Below, in pieces: positions 20,541 through 29,850 of a DNA stretch of 64,000 nt (position 1 is its first letter; each line of letters starts with the position of its first letter). The stretch spans positions 1-64,000 of the forward strand of contig NZ_UEYQ01000010.1 in NCBI RefSeq assembly GCF_900492205.1. The letters are read 5' to 3'. The notes under the pieces are model-generated. The model was not told where the DNA came from, did no database searches, and saw nothing but the letters and a program-made list of their open reading frames with translations. A program made the translations under genes and the position numbers. This stretch comes from Ciceribacter sp. T2.26MG-112.2. GTDB lineage: Bacteria; Pseudomonadota; Alphaproteobacteria; Rhizobiales; Rhizobiaceae.

Positions 20541-21167
20541 TCAGGGATTGACCCGTCTCAAAGTCAGGTTGATTCGACCGCCGTTCTTGAGCAGCGTCGA
20601 GGTAGACGGATAGATCCGATCGACCCCATGGAAGCAGAGCCGCCCGGGTCCTCCGATCACGAAGACATCGCCGCTCCTGAGCTTCAGCGACATGGTCGGG
20701 TCCTTGCGATCGGTACCGCCGACACGAAAGAGGCAGGTGTTGCCGAGAGAGACGGACAAGACCGGCGCCTCGAGATCCTTCTCGTCGCGATCCTGATGAA
20801 GGCCCATTCGGGCGCTGTCGTCATAGAAATTGACCAGGCACGCCTCGGGCGGCTTGGCTGAGCCGGCAAGCCGGTTCCAGATGTCGAGCAGCATGGCGGG
20901 AATGGCCGGCCATGGCTTGCCCGTGACCGGATGAGAAGGCTGGTAGCGGTAGCCACGTTCCTTGTCCGTGACCCAGCCGAGTGGACCGCAATTGGTCATC
21001 CGCACGGACATTTCCTTGCCGGTGCGGGGCATGGCAGGCACAAAGAGCGGCGCCTCGGCGACGATCTCGCGGATGGACGCGACCAGTTGCTCCTGGGCGG
21101 CGCGATCAAGGAAATCGGGGTGGTAGCTCAGCCCTTCGGGCAGACTGCGCTTTTCTTTTTCAGGCAT
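20541..21167 (-). CDS. AlkB-type Fe(II)/2-oxoglutarate dioxygenase
   Basis: This 208-residue protein has the AlkB dioxygenase core. The metal ligands are His124 and Asp126 in GLHQDRDE and His180 in FHGVDRI. The 2-oxoglutarate-binding arginines lie in RINLTLRR. AlkB proteins repair N-alkylated adenine and cytosine in DNA and RNA by oxidative demethylation. The NFYDDSARMG stretch before the ligands matches bacterial AlkB. No ada or alkA gene is adjacent, so control by an adaptive response is not evident here. Confidence 0.9.
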   Translation of the reverse strand: MPEKEKRSLPEGLSYHPDFLDRAAQEQLVASIREIVAEAPLFVPAMPRTGKEMSVRMTNCGPLGWVTDKERGYRYQPSHPVTGKPWPAIPAMLLDIWNRLAGSAKPPEACLVNFYDDSARMGLHQDRDEKDLEAPVLSVSLGNTCLFRVGGTDRKDPTMSLKLRSGDVFVIGGPGRLCFHGVDRIYPSTSTLLKNGGRINLTLRRVNP

Positions 21168-21207
21168 GGACGAACGGCGGCCCTTCGACCGCCGCCTTCA
21201 ATGAATA

Positions 21208-21681
21208 TCATGCGGCCAATTCGGGGATACGCAGGACCTGGCCCGGATAGATCTTGTCGGGATCCGTCAGCATGGGCTTGTTCGCCTCGAAGATGACCGT
21301 GTGCTTGGCGCCCTTGCCCTTGCCGTACTGGGCCTCTGCGATCTTCCACAGATTGTCGCCTTTTTTGACGGTATAGAAAACCGGCGCCTTGGCCGCGACC
21401 GGTGCCGAAGACGGGGAGTCGGCGATCTGCAGCTCATCGGCCTCGACCTTTGAAATGCCAAGGGTATTGCCAACCGCGATGACCGCCTTTTCAAAGGCGG
21501 ACTGGTCCTTGACGGTTCCCTTCAGCACCACCTTGTCGTCGATGACGGCCACTTCCACCTTTTCGGTTCCCAGATTGTGGGAGGCGAGTTCCTTCTTCAC
21601 AGCCTCGACATTCGGGGCTTCGTCCTCGTCACCGATGCCAAGCTTCTTGCCTGCATTCTTGATAAAATCGAAAAGACCCAT
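21208..21681 (-). CDS. BON and LysM domain protein, Kbp-like
   Basis: This protein of about 157 residues has the architecture of the potassium-binding protein Kbp (YgaU). An N-terminal amphipathic stretch (GLFDFIKNAGKKLG) leads to a BON domain (VAVIDDKVVLKGTVKDQSAF) and a C-terminal LysM domain (YTVKKGDNLWKIAEAQYGKG). No signal peptide is evident, as for Kbp, which is cytoplasmic. The start at 21681 has a very strong ribosome-binding site (ggaggg); an upstream ATG at 21714 is unlikely. By homology it may sense or bind K+. Confidence 0.88.
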   Translation of the reverse strand: MGLFDFIKNAGKKLGIGDEDEAPNVEAVKKELASHNLGTEKVEVAVIDDKVVLKGTVKDQSAFEKAVIAVGNTLGISKVEADELQIADSPSSAPVAAKAPVFYTVKKGDNLWKIAEAQYGKGKGAKHTVIFEANKPMLTDPDKIYPGQVLRIPELAA

Positions 21682-21765
21682 GATTTTCTCCCTCCGGTCG
21701 ACGTTGCTCGCCACGAGAAACGGTCATGGAGAGACTAGGTTCCCTTCGTCGAATGGCAAGCTAAT

Positions 21766-22200
21766 TTAGTCTCCGGCCGGCCTGCCGCGCATTTTCTTGA
21801 CCTCCGAGCGGCCCGACTTTTCCTTCAGCCGGCGCTCGACCGAACCCTTGGTCGGTTTGGTTTTCTTGCGCGGCGGCGGGGGCGGCGCGGCGGCGGCGAG
21901 GATCAATTCCTTCAGGCGCTCGCGGGCATCCTCGCGGTTGCGCTCCTGACTGCGGAAACGATTCGCCTCGATCATCAGCACGCCTTCCTTCGAGGCACGC
22001 CGTCCGGCAAGCTTGATCGCGTTCTCTTTCACTCTCTCCGACAGAGAGGGCGATCCGGATATGTTGAAGAACAACTGAACCGCGGTCGAGACCTTGTTGA
22101 CATTCTGTCCGCCCGGCCCTCCGGCCAGCACGAATTGCTCGGTCAGTTCCCAGCCGGCGAGGGTAATGCGGTTGTTGATGAAAAGCGCTTCGCTGGCCAT
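21766..22200 (-). CDS. arfB: Alternative ribosome-rescue factor ArfB
   Basis: This 144-residue protein has the class I release-factor catalytic GGQ loop (GGPGGQNVNK, GGQ at 30-32) but no codon-recognition domain. It ends in a basic tail (residues 105-144, rich in K and R) that enters the mRNA channel of stalled ribosomes. ArfB hydrolyses peptidyl-tRNA on non-stop complexes. It has the same orientation as the Kbp-like gene, 84 bases apart. Confidence 0.93.
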   Translation of the reverse strand: MASEALFINNRITLAGWELTEQFVLAGGPGGQNVNKVSTAVQLFFNISGSPSLSERVKENAIKLAGRRASKEGVLMIEANRFRSQERNREDARERLKELILAAAAPPPPPRKKTKPTKGSVERRLKEKSGRSEVKKMRGRPAGD

Positions 22201-22252
22201 GGTCGGTCTCCGCCTGCTCTATTTCACATTCGAGCGCCGCAGAAAACAGGAA

Positions 22253-22278
22253 AACCCGGCGGGTGGTTCCGCCGGGTT
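22253..22278 (-). terminator. Probable terminator of pckA
   Basis: A perfect 10-bp stem (aacccggcgg with ccgccgggtt) encloses a six-base loop. Read on the reverse strand it is followed by ttcctgtttt. It lies 21 bases past the pckA stop. The T run is imperfect, so termination may be partial. Confidence 0.7.
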
Positions 22279-22299
22279 CAATAAAGCCATGCTGCCGGT

Positions 22300-23910
22300 T
22301 TATTCGGCAGCGATGTTGACGCTCGGGGCAGCGGCGCGGACCGTGTGGTCGACGTGATCCTCGAACTTGGCGAAGTTGGTGATGAACATCGCCACCAGCT
22401 TCTTCGCCTGCGCGTCATAGGCCTCGCCGTCCGACCAGGTCGAACGCGGATCGAGGATCTTGGCATCGACGCCGTCGACGGCGACCGGGACGGCAAAGCC
22501 GAAGCTCGGGTCGATGCGCGTCTCGGCCTTCTTCAACTCGCCGCTCAGCGCACCGGTCAGCAAGGCGCGCGTCGCCTTGATCGGCATGCGATGGCCGACG
22601 CCATAGGCCCCACCGGTCCAGCCGGTATTGACCAGCCAGCAATCGACATTGTGCTCGGCGATCAGGGCGCGCAGCAGATTGCCGTACTCAGCCGGATGAC
22701 GCGGCATGAAGGGGGCGCCGAAGCAGGTCGAGAAGGTGGCTTCCGGCTCGGTCACGCCCTTTTCGGTGCCGGCGACCTTGGCAGTGTAGCCGGACAGGAA
22801 GTGGTACATGGCCTGTTCCGGGGTCAGGCGGGCGATCGGCGGCAGAACACCGAAGGCATCGGCGGTCAGCATGATGATCGTCTTCGGATGGCCGGCACGG
22901 CCGGTGTCCGAGGCGTTCGGGATGAAGTGCAGCGGATAGGCGCAACGGGTGTTTTCGGTGCGCGAGGCGTCGTTGAAGTCGGGCACGCCGGCTTCATCGA
23001 GGATGACGTTCTCGAGCACGGTGCCGAAGCGCTTGGTGGTCGCGTAGATTTCCGGCTCGGCTTCGGCCGACAGACGGATGGTCTTGGCGTAGCAGCCGCC
23101 TTCGAAGTTGAAGATGCCGTGTTCGCCCCAACCATGCTCGTCGTCGCCGATCAGCGTGCGCTTCGGGTCGGCCGAAAGCGTGGTCTTGCCGGTACCGGAA
23201 AGGCCGAAGAAGACGGCCGCGTCACCCTTCGGGCCGACATTGGCCGAGCAGTGCATCGGCATGACACCCTTGGGCGGCAGCATGTAATTGAGTGCCGTGA
23301 AGACAGACTTCTTCATTTCGCCGGCGTAGGACGTGCCGCCGATCAGAACGATGCCGTTGGTGAAATCGCAGGCGATGACCGTTTCCGTGCGGCAGCCGTG
23401 GCGGGCCGGATCGGCGCGGAAGCTCGGCAGGTTGATGATGGTCAGCTTGGGCTGGAAGTCGTGAAGCGCCGAACGCTCCGGACGGATCAGCAGGTTACGG
23501 ATGAACAGCGAATGCCAGGCAAGCTCGGTGACGACACGGGTCGGCAGCTCGTTCTCGGCATCGGCGCCACCGATCAGGTCCTGGACGAACAGGTCCCGGC
23601 CGGCCGCATGGGCCAGCATATCCTTGTGCAGGATGCCGAAATGCTCGGGCGACATGGGCTTGTTGTTGTCCCACCAGATTTCGCCGTCGGTATGAACGTC
23701 GCGGACGATGAACTTGTCCTTGGCCGAACGCCCGGTGTGCTGGCCGGTCACGGCGCAGAGCGCACCATCGGCGGTCAGCACGGCCTCGTTGCGGCGAATC
23801 GCCTCTTCATAAAGGTCACGCTCACGGAAATTGTAGTAGACGCGAGCCGCATCCCCCAAACCGATCGCCGCGACCCCAACGAGGGGATTATTTACACCAA
23901 GCTCCTCCAT
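22300..23910 (-). CDS. pckA: Phosphoenolpyruvate carboxykinase (ATP)
   Basis: This 536-residue enzyme converts oxaloacetate to PEP, the entry step of gluconeogenesis on C4 acids. The P-loop is GLSGTGKTT (236-244), and the metal/substrate segments [12 protein letters not shown] and DDEHGW are present. The length equals known rhizobial PckA. The start at 23910 ([12 protein letters not shown]) follows aagga; the open frame further upstream is not homologous. In Agrobacterium and Sinorhizobium pckA lies divergent to chvI as here, and the ChvGI system has been linked to its expression. Confidence 0.97.
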   Translation of the reverse strand: MEELGVNNPLVGVAAIGLGDAARVYYNFRERDLYEEAIRRNEAVLTADGALCAVTGQHTGRSAKDKFIVRDVHTDGEIWWDNNKPMSPEHFGILHKDMLAHAAGRDLFVQDLIGGADAENELPTRVVTELAWHSLFIRNLLIRPERSALHDFQPKLTIINLPSFRADPARHGCRTETVIACDFTNGIVLIGGTSYAGEMKKSVFTALNYMLPPKGVMPMHCSANVGPKGDAAVFFGLSGTGKTTLSADPKRTLIGDDEHGWGEHGIFNFEGGCYAKTIRLSAEAEPEIYATTKRFGTVLENVILDEAGVPDFNDASRTENTRCAYPLHFIPNASDTGRAGHPKTIIMLTADAFGVLPPIARLTPEQAMYHFLSGYTAKVAGTEKGVTEPEATFSTCFGAPFMPRHPAEYGNLLRALIAEHNVDCWLVNTGWTGGAYGVGHRMPIKATRALLTGALSGELKKAETRIDPSFGFAVPVAVDGVDAKILDPRSTWSDGEAYDAQAKKLVAMFITNFAKFEDHVDHTVRAAAPSVNIAAE

Positions 23911-24247
23911 GAGCGCGCATCCTTTACAATGGGAAGTGAGGTTGAATTTCCGGGAAACTAGTGTCCGAGTTTTCAAAACGCAATAAGCAAATCTAAAAAC
24001 ATCCAATAATTTCAAATATTTAATCGATTTAAATAGAAATATGGATTTTTAAATCGGTTTGCACGGGTGCCTTTTGGTTGTCGGGGAGAGGCAAATGCAG
24101 CTCATTTCCGCGACGTCAGTGTCGCACCCCTTTATCTTTGCCACAATTTGTTCCACCTTTATCCCCATTAAGCGCATCCTAACGTCGCAAAACCCTGGGC
24201 TGGGACTTTACCAGGAGCCGCGCTTCATGATGACGGAGACCAATACC
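23911..24247. promoter_or_regulatory. pckA/chvI divergent intergenic region
   Basis: These 337 bases hold no gene. Positions about 23960-24060 are strikingly AT-rich and contain an inverted repeat, cgatttaaa (24025-24033) with tttaaatcg (24048-24056), around a 14-base spacer. This should hold both divergent promoters. I cannot assign a regulator; ChvI autoregulation is a reasonable guess only. Confidence 0.55.
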
Positions 24248-24970
24248 ATGCAGACGATCGCGCTCGTTGACGACGACCGCAATATTCTCACTTCCGTATC
24301 GATCGCGCTCGAAGCCGAGGGATACAAGGTCGAGACCTATACCGACGGTGCCTCGGCGCTCGATGGTTTGCTTGCACGTCCGCCCCAACTCGCGATCTTC
24401 GACATCAAGATGCCGCGCATGGACGGAATGGAGCTGTTGCGCCGGCTTCGCCAGAAATCCGACATACCCGTGATCTTCCTGACCTCCAAGGACGAGGAAA
24501 TCGACGAGTTGTTCGGTTTGAAGATGGGCGCCGACGACTTCATCACCAAGCCGTTTTCCCAACGCCTGCTGGTCGAGCGGGTGAAGGCGATCCTGCGGCG
24601 CGCAGCAAGCCGGGAAAACCTGGCCGCCGGCGGCAACGCCAAGACCAGCGCCGAGCAGCAGGCCCGCACACTGGAGCGCGGCCAGCTGGTCATGGACCAG
24701 GAACGCCACACCTGCACCTGGAAGGGTGATCCGGTGACGCTCACCGTCACCGAGTTTCTGATCCTGCAGTCTCTGGCGCAGCGGCCGGGCGTGGTGAAGA
24801 GCCGCGATGCCCTGATGGATGCCGCCTATGACGAGCAGGTCTATGTCGACGACCGCACCATCGATAGCCACATCAAGCGCCTGCGCAAGAAGTTCAAGAT
24901 GGTCGACACCGACTTCGACATGATTGAAACGCTCTACGGAGTGGGCTACCGCTTCCGCGAAGCGGCGTAG
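24248..24970 (+). CDS. chvI: Response regulator ChvI
   Basis: This 240-residue OmpR-family regulator has its receiver phospho-acceptor at Asp52 ([10 protein letters not shown]), the switch lysine in [10 protein letters not shown], and a C-terminal winged helix with [14 protein letters not shown]. It is nearly identical in pattern to ChvI of Sinorhizobium and Agrobacterium, which with ChvG (ExoS) controls acid response, exopolysaccharide, motility and host interaction. Two further in-frame ATGs at 24227 and 24230 are possible starts; both 24227 and 24248 have a GGAG at good spacing, and 24248 gives the usual length. Confidence 0.96.
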   Translation: MQTIALVDDDRNILTSVSIALEAEGYKVETYTDGASALDGLLARPPQLAIFDIKMPRMDGMELLRRLRQKSDIPVIFLTSKDEEIDELFGLKMGADDFITKPFSQRLLVERVKAILRRAASRENLAAGGNAKTSAEQQARTLERGQLVMDQERHTCTWKGDPVTLTVTEFLILQSLAQRPGVVKSRDALMDAAYDEQVYVDDRTIDSHIKRLRKKFKMVDTDFDMIETLYGVGYRFREAA

Positions 24971-25016
24971 GCGCCGGAGCCTCCGAAAACAGGCCGGGCG
25001 GGCAAAAGGGTAGAGA

Positions 25017-26798
25017 TTGGTCAAGCACGATTCCGAAGGGGCGATCGATGAACTGGACAGCCTGACCGAACAGCGCCGTTTTCCGGTTCATCCCTTCACG
25101 CTCGTGCGCCGGATCTTCGGCCATGCGCTGTTCTCCAGCCTGACCCGGCGCATCGTCTTCTTCAACCTCGCAGCCCTGATCGTGCTGGTCGGCGGCATCA
25201 TGTATCTCAACCAGTTCCGCGAGGGCCTGATCGATGCGCGCGTCGAGAGCCTGCTGACCCAGGGCGAGATCATTGCCGGCGCGATTTCGGCATCCGCCTC
25301 GGTCGACACCAATTCGATCACCATCGATCCGCAGAAGCTTCTGGAGCTGCAGGCCGGCCAGAGCATCACGCCGGTACCGAACGACGAGGATCTCGAATTC
25401 CCGATCAATCCGGAGCGGGTCGCGCCGGTCTTGCGTCGGCTGATCTCGCCGACCCGCACCCGTGCCCGCCTGTTCGACGCCGATGCCAACCTGCTGCTTG
25501 ATTCGCGTCATCTCTATTCGCGCGGCCAGGTCCTGCGCTTCGACCTCCCACCTGTCGAGAACGAGACGTCGAGCCTCACCGACTGGATCGCCCGGATCTT
25601 CAACATGGCCCTGCAGCCATCGAACCTGCCGGTCTACAAGGAAGCCCCTGGCGGCGACGGGTCGATCTATCCGGAAGTGATGAATGCGCTGACCGGCGTG
25701 CGCGGCGCCGTGGTGCGGGTCACCGACCAGAGCGAACTAATCGTCTCCGTCGCGGTTCCGGTGCAGCGCTTCCGTGCCGTGCTCGGCGTCCTGCTTCTCT
25801 CCACCCAGGCCGGCGACATCGACAAGATCGTTCATGCCGAACGGCTGGCCATCCTGCGCGTCTTCGGCGTTGCGGCCCTGGTCAACATCGTCGTTTCCCT
25901 GCTTCTGTCGTCCACCATCGCCAATCCGCTGCGGCGGCTGGCGGCAGCCGCCATCCGGGTCCGTCGCGGCGCCAAGGAGCGGGAGGAGATTCCGGATTTC
26001 TCCGCGCGCCAGGACGAGATCGGCAATCTTTCGGTGGCCTTGCGCGAAATGACCAATGCGCTCTACGACCGTATCGACGCGATCGAAAGCTTCGCCGCCG
26101 ACGTCAGCCACGAGTTGAAGAACCCCCTTACCTCGCTGCGCAGCGCCGTCGAAACCTTGCCGCTCGCCAAGAACGACCAGTCGCGGCAGCGGCTGATGGA
26201 TGTGATCCAGCACGACGTGCGCCGCCTCGACCGGTTGATCAGCGACATTTCCGACGCCTCGCGCCTGGATGCGGAACTGGCACGCAGCGACGCCCATCCG
26301 GTGGACCTTGAAGTGCTGTTGTCGAGTCTGGTCGATGTGTCACGGCAGATCCGCAGCACCAAGAAGCCCGTCGAGCTCGACTACATCATCGACCAGAAAC
26401 CGGGGGCGAAGGCGCGCTTCATCGTGCCCGGCCACGATCTGCGGCTCGGCCAGATCATCACCAATCTGATCGAGAACGCCCGCTCATTCGTGCCGGAGGT
26501 CGGCGGCAAGATCACGGTCAAGCTCTCGCGGACCCGCGGACGCTGCCTGATCGTGATCGAGGACAATGGACCCGGCATCCAGGCCGAAGACATCGACCGG
26601 ATCTTCGAGCGTTTCTATACGGACCGCCCGGAAGGCGAGAGTTTCGGCCAGAATTCCGGGCTCGGCCTGTCCATCAGCCGGCAGATCGCCGAAGCGCATG
26701 GCGGCACCTTGAAGGCCGAGAACATCATCGAGCCGGCAAGCGGCCGCATTCTCGGCGCCCGCTTCATACTTTCGCTGCCGGTCGAGGCAGCGACGTGA
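25017..26798 (+). CDS. chvG: Sensor histidine kinase ChvG (ExoS)
   Basis: This 593-residue membrane kinase has one transmembrane segment near residues 42-62, a periplasmic sensor region, and a second near 280-305. A HAMP segment follows, then the H-box FAADVSHELKNPLTSL with His365 and an ATPase domain ending GLGLSISRQIAEAHGG. The periplasmic domain binds the repressor ExoR in Sinorhizobium. The best start is a TTG at 25017 with aaaggg upstream. It follows chvI by 46 bases and overlaps hprK by four. Confidence 0.95.
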   Translation: MVKHDSEGAIDELDSLTEQRRFPVHPFTLVRRIFGHALFSSLTRRIVFFNLAALIVLVGGIMYLNQFREGLIDARVESLLTQGEIIAGAISASASVDTNSITIDPQKLLELQAGQSITPVPNDEDLEFPINPERVAPVLRRLISPTRTRARLFDADANLLLDSRHLYSRGQVLRFDLPPVENETSSLTDWIARIFNMALQPSNLPVYKEAPGGDGSIYPEVMNALTGVRGAVVRVTDQSELIVSVAVPVQRFRAVLGVLLLSTQAGDIDKIVHAERLAILRVFGVAALVNIVVSLLLSSTIANPLRRLAAAAIRVRRGAKEREEIPDFSARQDEIGNLSVALREMTNALYDRIDAIESFAADVSHELKNPLTSLRSAVETLPLAKNDQSRQRLMDVIQHDVRRLDRLISDISDASRLDAELARSDAHPVDLEVLLSSLVDVSRQIRSTKKPVELDYIIDQKPGAKARFIVPGHDLRLGQIITNLIENARSFVPEVGGKITVKLSRTRGRCLIVIEDNGPGIQAEDIDRIFERFYTDRPEGESFGQNSGLGLSISRQIAEAHGGTLKAENIIEPASGRILGARFILSLPVEAAT

Positions 26799-27238
26799 GC
26801 CCGCAGGGCGCCAATATCCACGCTACGGCGATCGTCGTCGGCACGACCGGACTTGTCTTTCTCGGCCCTTCCGGATCGGGGAAATCTAAGCTCGCCTTTG
26901 ATTGCCTTGCCGAGGCCCGTCTGCATGGTCACTTCGCGGCGCTGGTGGCGGATGACCAGGTCTTCATTTCCCGCTTCGGCACGCATGTCGTGGCGTCACG
27001 ACCGGCCACGATCCGAGACATGATCGAACTGCGTCACGGCGGCATAGCGAGGGTCGTCAGCATTCCCAGAGCCGTGCTTCACTATGCCGTTCTTCCCGTC
27101 GAGCGGCAGAACGCGGAGCGATTGCCCCCCAGAAAGCCGGGGGTGACCCTTTGCGGCGATATATCCCTGCCGGCGCTTCATGTTCCGACCGACCTTCGCT
27201 TGCCCTTTTCCTTCATAGAAGCCTTGATCTCATCCTAA
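26795..27238 (+). CDS. hprK: Short HPr kinase/phosphorylase
   Basis: This 147-residue protein consists of the catalytic C-terminal part of HprK only. Walker A is GPSGSGKS (24-31). The N-terminal domain of the Firmicute enzyme is absent, as is usual in alphaproteobacteria. It phosphorylates or dephosphorylates a serine of HPr; Ser47 of the HPr encoded 0.6 kb downstream is the expected target. It starts at GTG 26795 inside the chvG stop (GTGA), so it is translationally coupled to the sensor kinase. Confidence 0.9.
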   Translation: MSPQGANIHATAIVVGTTGLVFLGPSGSGKSKLAFDCLAEARLHGHFAALVADDQVFISRFGTHVVASRPATIRDMIELRHGGIARVVSIPRAVLHYAVLPVERQNAERLPPRKPGVTLCGDISLPALHVPTDLRLPFSFIEALISS

Positions 27239-27382
27239 ATTACGCTCCACCCGGCGCAGGTGGATATAGTTTGGGCTTGAACTTCGGATTTTCATCGCCA
27301 AGATGGCGGCCCACCGATGGACGAAGTACCTGCGTTGCGTTATCTCCGCCATCTGTCTGCGCAGGCAAGGGGTAATAGAAGA

Positions 27383-27784
27383 ATGATCGGACTTGTGCTT
27401 GTCACCCATGGCAAGCTGGCTGAGGAATTTCAGCATGCGGTAGAGCATGTCGTTGGCCCGCAGAAATTCATCGAAACGGTTTGCATCGGCCCGGATGACG
27501 ACATGGATCAGCGACGCCAGGACATTCTGGACGCGGTCATGCGTTCCGACGACGGCCATGGCGTGATTATTTTGACCGACATGTTTGGCGGCACGCCCTC
27601 CAACCTCGCCATCTCCGTGATGAACACCGGCCGGATCGAAGTCATCGCCGGCGTCAATCTGCCCATGCTGATCAAGCTCGCCGGGGTCCGCGGCGACAAC
27701 AACATGGAGAAAGCTCTGGCGGACGCGTCCGATGCCGGACGCAAGTATATCAATGTCGCCAGCCGCGTTCTCAGCGGCAAGTGA
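27383..27784 (+). CDS. Mannose-type PTS EIIA protein
   Basis: This 133-residue domain belongs to the EIIA-Man family. The phospho-accepting residue is His9 in LVLVTHGKLAEEF, and LTDMFGGTPSNLA is the family's core motif. No EIIB, EIIC or EIID partner is nearby, so it is probably a regulatory phosphocarrier receiving phosphate from HPr, as in other Rhizobiales PTS branches that regulate rather than transport. The open frame reaches 27317, but only the ATG at 27383 gives the family N-terminus. Confidence 0.93.
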   Translation: MIGLVLVTHGKLAEEFQHAVEHVVGPQKFIETVCIGPDDDMDQRRQDILDAVMRSDDGHGVIILTDMFGGTPSNLAISVMNTGRIEVIAGVNLPMLIKLAGVRGDNNMEKALADASDAGRKYINVASRVLSGK

Positions 27785-27802
27785 TCGATTCGAAGGCCTT
27801 TC

Positions 27803-28075
27803 ATGCCGCATTCCCGGGAACTCCTCATCATCAACAAGCGCGGTCTGCATGCCCGCGCGTCGGCAAAATTCGTCCAGGCTGTCAGCAGTTTCGACGCGAC
27901 CGTCCACGTGACCAAGGATGGCACGACGGTCGGCGGCACTTCCATCATGGGGCTGATGATGCTGGCCGCGAGCCCAGGCTGCTCCATCCTGGTGACCGCC
28001 ACGGGCAACCAGGCTGCTGAGGTGCTTGATGCCCTGGAGGCGCTGGTGGCCGACAAGTTCGGCGAGGAAATATAG
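27803..28075 (+). CDS. ptsH: Phosphocarrier protein HPr
   Basis: This 90-residue HPr has its EI-dependent phosphorylation site at His16 (KRGLHARAS) and an intact HprK target serine at Ser47 (GGTSIMGLMML). Eighteen bases separate it from the EIIA gene. No EI (ptsI/ptsP) gene lies in the window. Together with hprK and EIIA it forms the regulatory PTS branch beside ChvG/ChvI. Confidence 0.96.
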   Translation: MPHSRELLIINKRGLHARASAKFVQAVSSFDATVHVTKDGTTVGGTSIMGLMMLAASPGCSILVTATGNQAAEVLDALEALVADKFGEEI

Positions 28076-28096
28076 TCTTTACCCAACCATATAAAG

Positions 28097-28116
28097 ACAT
28101 AAAGACTTCTTTATGT
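28097..28116. promoter_or_regulatory. Perfect palindrome upstream of ahcY (candidate SahR-type operator)
   Basis: ACATAAAG and CTTTATGT are perfect 8-base arms around a 4-base centre (actt). The left arm is also part of a tandem ataaagac repeat (28091-28098 and 28099-28106). The site is about 135 bases before the ahcY start. In several Proteobacteria S-adenosylhomocysteine hydrolase genes are controlled by the ArsR-type repressor SahR through palindromes; assignment here is inference. Confidence 0.55.
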
Positions 28117-28250
28117 CTCCTTGCCTTCCTCGGCGATCCCTGCTAAATCCGGATCAGAAACCCGTCTTTTGCAGAGGGGTCACGCATGGTGCTTGCCTTT
28201 CGTTCGATGCGGAACCGGGCCTGCGCCGTCGTCCTAGCCGGGAGCGCTTC

Positions 28251-29651
28251 ATGACCGCACACAACGACTATATCGTCGCAGACATTGGCCTTGCCGAATT
28301 CGGCCGCAAGGAAATCGCCATTGCCGAGACGGAAATGCCAGGGCTCATGTCCTGCCGCTCGGAATTCGGCGCAAGCCAGCCTCTGAAGGGCGCCCGCATC
28401 ACCGGTTCGCTGCACATGACGATCCAGACCGCCGTCCTGATCGAGACGCTGGTCGCGCTCGGTGCCGAGGTCCGCTGGGCATCGTGCAACATCTTCTCGA
28501 CCCAGGACCATGCCGCTGCCGCCATTGCTGCCGCCGGCATCCCGGTCTACGCCGTCAAGGGCGAAACGCTCGAGGACTACTGGCAGTATACCGACCAGAT
28601 CTTCCAGTGGCGCGACGGCGGCGTTTCCAACATGATCCTCGACGACGGCGGGGACGCCACCATGTATATCCTGCTCGGCGCCCGTGCCGAAGCGGGCGAG
28701 GACGTCCTTTCCAATCCGGGATCGGAAGAAGAAGAAATCCTCGTCGCCCAGATCAAGAAGCGTCTCCAAGCGTCGCCGGGCTGGTTCACCAGGCAGCGCG
28801 ACGCCATCAAGGGTGTGACCGAAGAAACCACTACCGGCGTTCATCGCCTCTATGAATTGAGCAAGAAGGGCCTTCTCCCCTTCCCCGCCATCAACGTCAA
28901 CGATTCCGTCACCAAGTCGAAGTTCGACAACAAATACGGCTGCAAGGAATCGCTGGTCGACGGCATTCGCCGCGGCACGGACGTGATGATGGCCGGCAAG
29001 GTCGCCGTCGTCTGCGGCTATGGCGACGTCGGCAAGGGCTCGGCCGCTTCGCTGCGCGGCGCCGGTGCCCGCGTCAAGGTGACGGAAGTCGATCCGATCT
29101 GCGCGCTTCAGGCCGCCATGGACGGCTTCGAGGTCGTGACGCTGGAAGACGTCGTCGCCTCGGCCGACATCTTCATCACCACGACCGGCAACAAGGACGT
29201 CATCCGCATCGAGCACATGCGCGAGATGAAGGACATGGCGATCGTCGGCAATATCGGCCACTTCGACAACGAGATCCAGGTCGCGGCGCTTCGCAATCTG
29301 AAGTGGACCAATGTCAAGCCGCAGGTGGACATGATCGAGTTCCCGAAGGGCAATCGCATGATCCTTTTGTCCGAGGGGCGGCTGCTCAACCTCGGCAATG
29401 CTACCGGTCATCCTTCCTTCGTGATGTCGGCCTCGTTCACCAACCAGGTCCTGGCACAGATCGAGCTCTACACGAAGCAGGGCCAGTACCAGGATCAGGT
29501 CTATGTCCTGCCCAAGCATCTCGACGAGAAGGTCGCGCGCCTGCATCTCGAAAAGCTCGGCGTGAAGCTCACCGAGCTGTCGGAAGAACAGGCCGCCTAT
29601 ATCGGCGTAACGCCGGCCGGTCCGTTCAAGGCTGACCACTACCGCTATTGA
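28251..29651 (+). CDS. ahcY: Adenosylhomocysteinase
   Basis: This 466-residue enzyme hydrolyses S-adenosylhomocysteine to adenosine and homocysteine, clearing the product inhibitor of methyltransferases. The NAD loop is [10 protein letters not shown], with [10 protein letters not shown] and the C-terminal KADHYRY end that contacts NAD. The start at 28251 ([15 protein letters not shown]) has a gggag site; the upstream frame extension is not part of the family. It follows HPr by 175 bases, and its own operator-like palindrome suggests independent control. Confidence 0.98.
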   Translation: MTAHNDYIVADIGLAEFGRKEIAIAETEMPGLMSCRSEFGASQPLKGARITGSLHMTIQTAVLIETLVALGAEVRWASCNIFSTQDHAAAAIAAAGIPVYAVKGETLEDYWQYTDQIFQWRDGGVSNMILDDGGDATMYILLGARAEAGEDVLSNPGSEEEEILVAQIKKRLQASPGWFTRQRDAIKGVTEETTTGVHRLYELSKKGLLPFPAINVNDSVTKSKFDNKYGCKESLVDGIRRGTDVMMAGKVAVVCGYGDVGKGSAASLRGAGARVKVTEVDPICALQAAMDGFEVVTLEDVVASADIFITTTGNKDVIRIEHMREMKDMAIVGNIGHFDNEIQVAALRNLKWTNVKPQVDMIEFPKGNRMILLSEGRLLNLGNATGHPSFVMSASFTNQVLAQIELYTKQGQYQDQVYVLPKHLDEKVARLHLEKLGVKLTELSEEQAAYIGVTPAGPFKADHYRY

Positions 29652-29680
29652 TATTCTTCTGGATATCTACCAAATCTAGT

Positions 29681-29716
29681 AGTCGCGGCCTTGACAAAGG
29701 CTGCGACTTCTTTTTT
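29681..29716 (+). terminator. Terminator of ahcY
   Basis: A 12-bp stem (29681-29692 with 29697-29708, one G-U pair) closes a gaca loop and runs into tctttttt. It lies 30 bases after the ahcY stop. Confidence 0.88.
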
Positions 29717-29850
29717 GGGCCCGACCCTTCCCGCAGATTCCCTTAGGCAGTATTGTTTTAGGACTTGATTCGTGGCGCTCCCGGCAGGTGCGTCGACGAA
29801 ATGGGATGTCTTGTCGACGATGCGGCACATAGGACGGAGACAGACCGAGG

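Noticed and set aside
21168-21207. Hairpin after the Kbp-like gene as a terminator
   Set aside because: The ggcggc/gccgcc repeat has no T run on either strand.
28076-28250. SAM or SAH riboswitch before ahcY
   Set aside because: I could not recognise a conserved aptamer core in the 175-base leader; the palindrome better fits a protein operator. A covariance-model search would be decisive.
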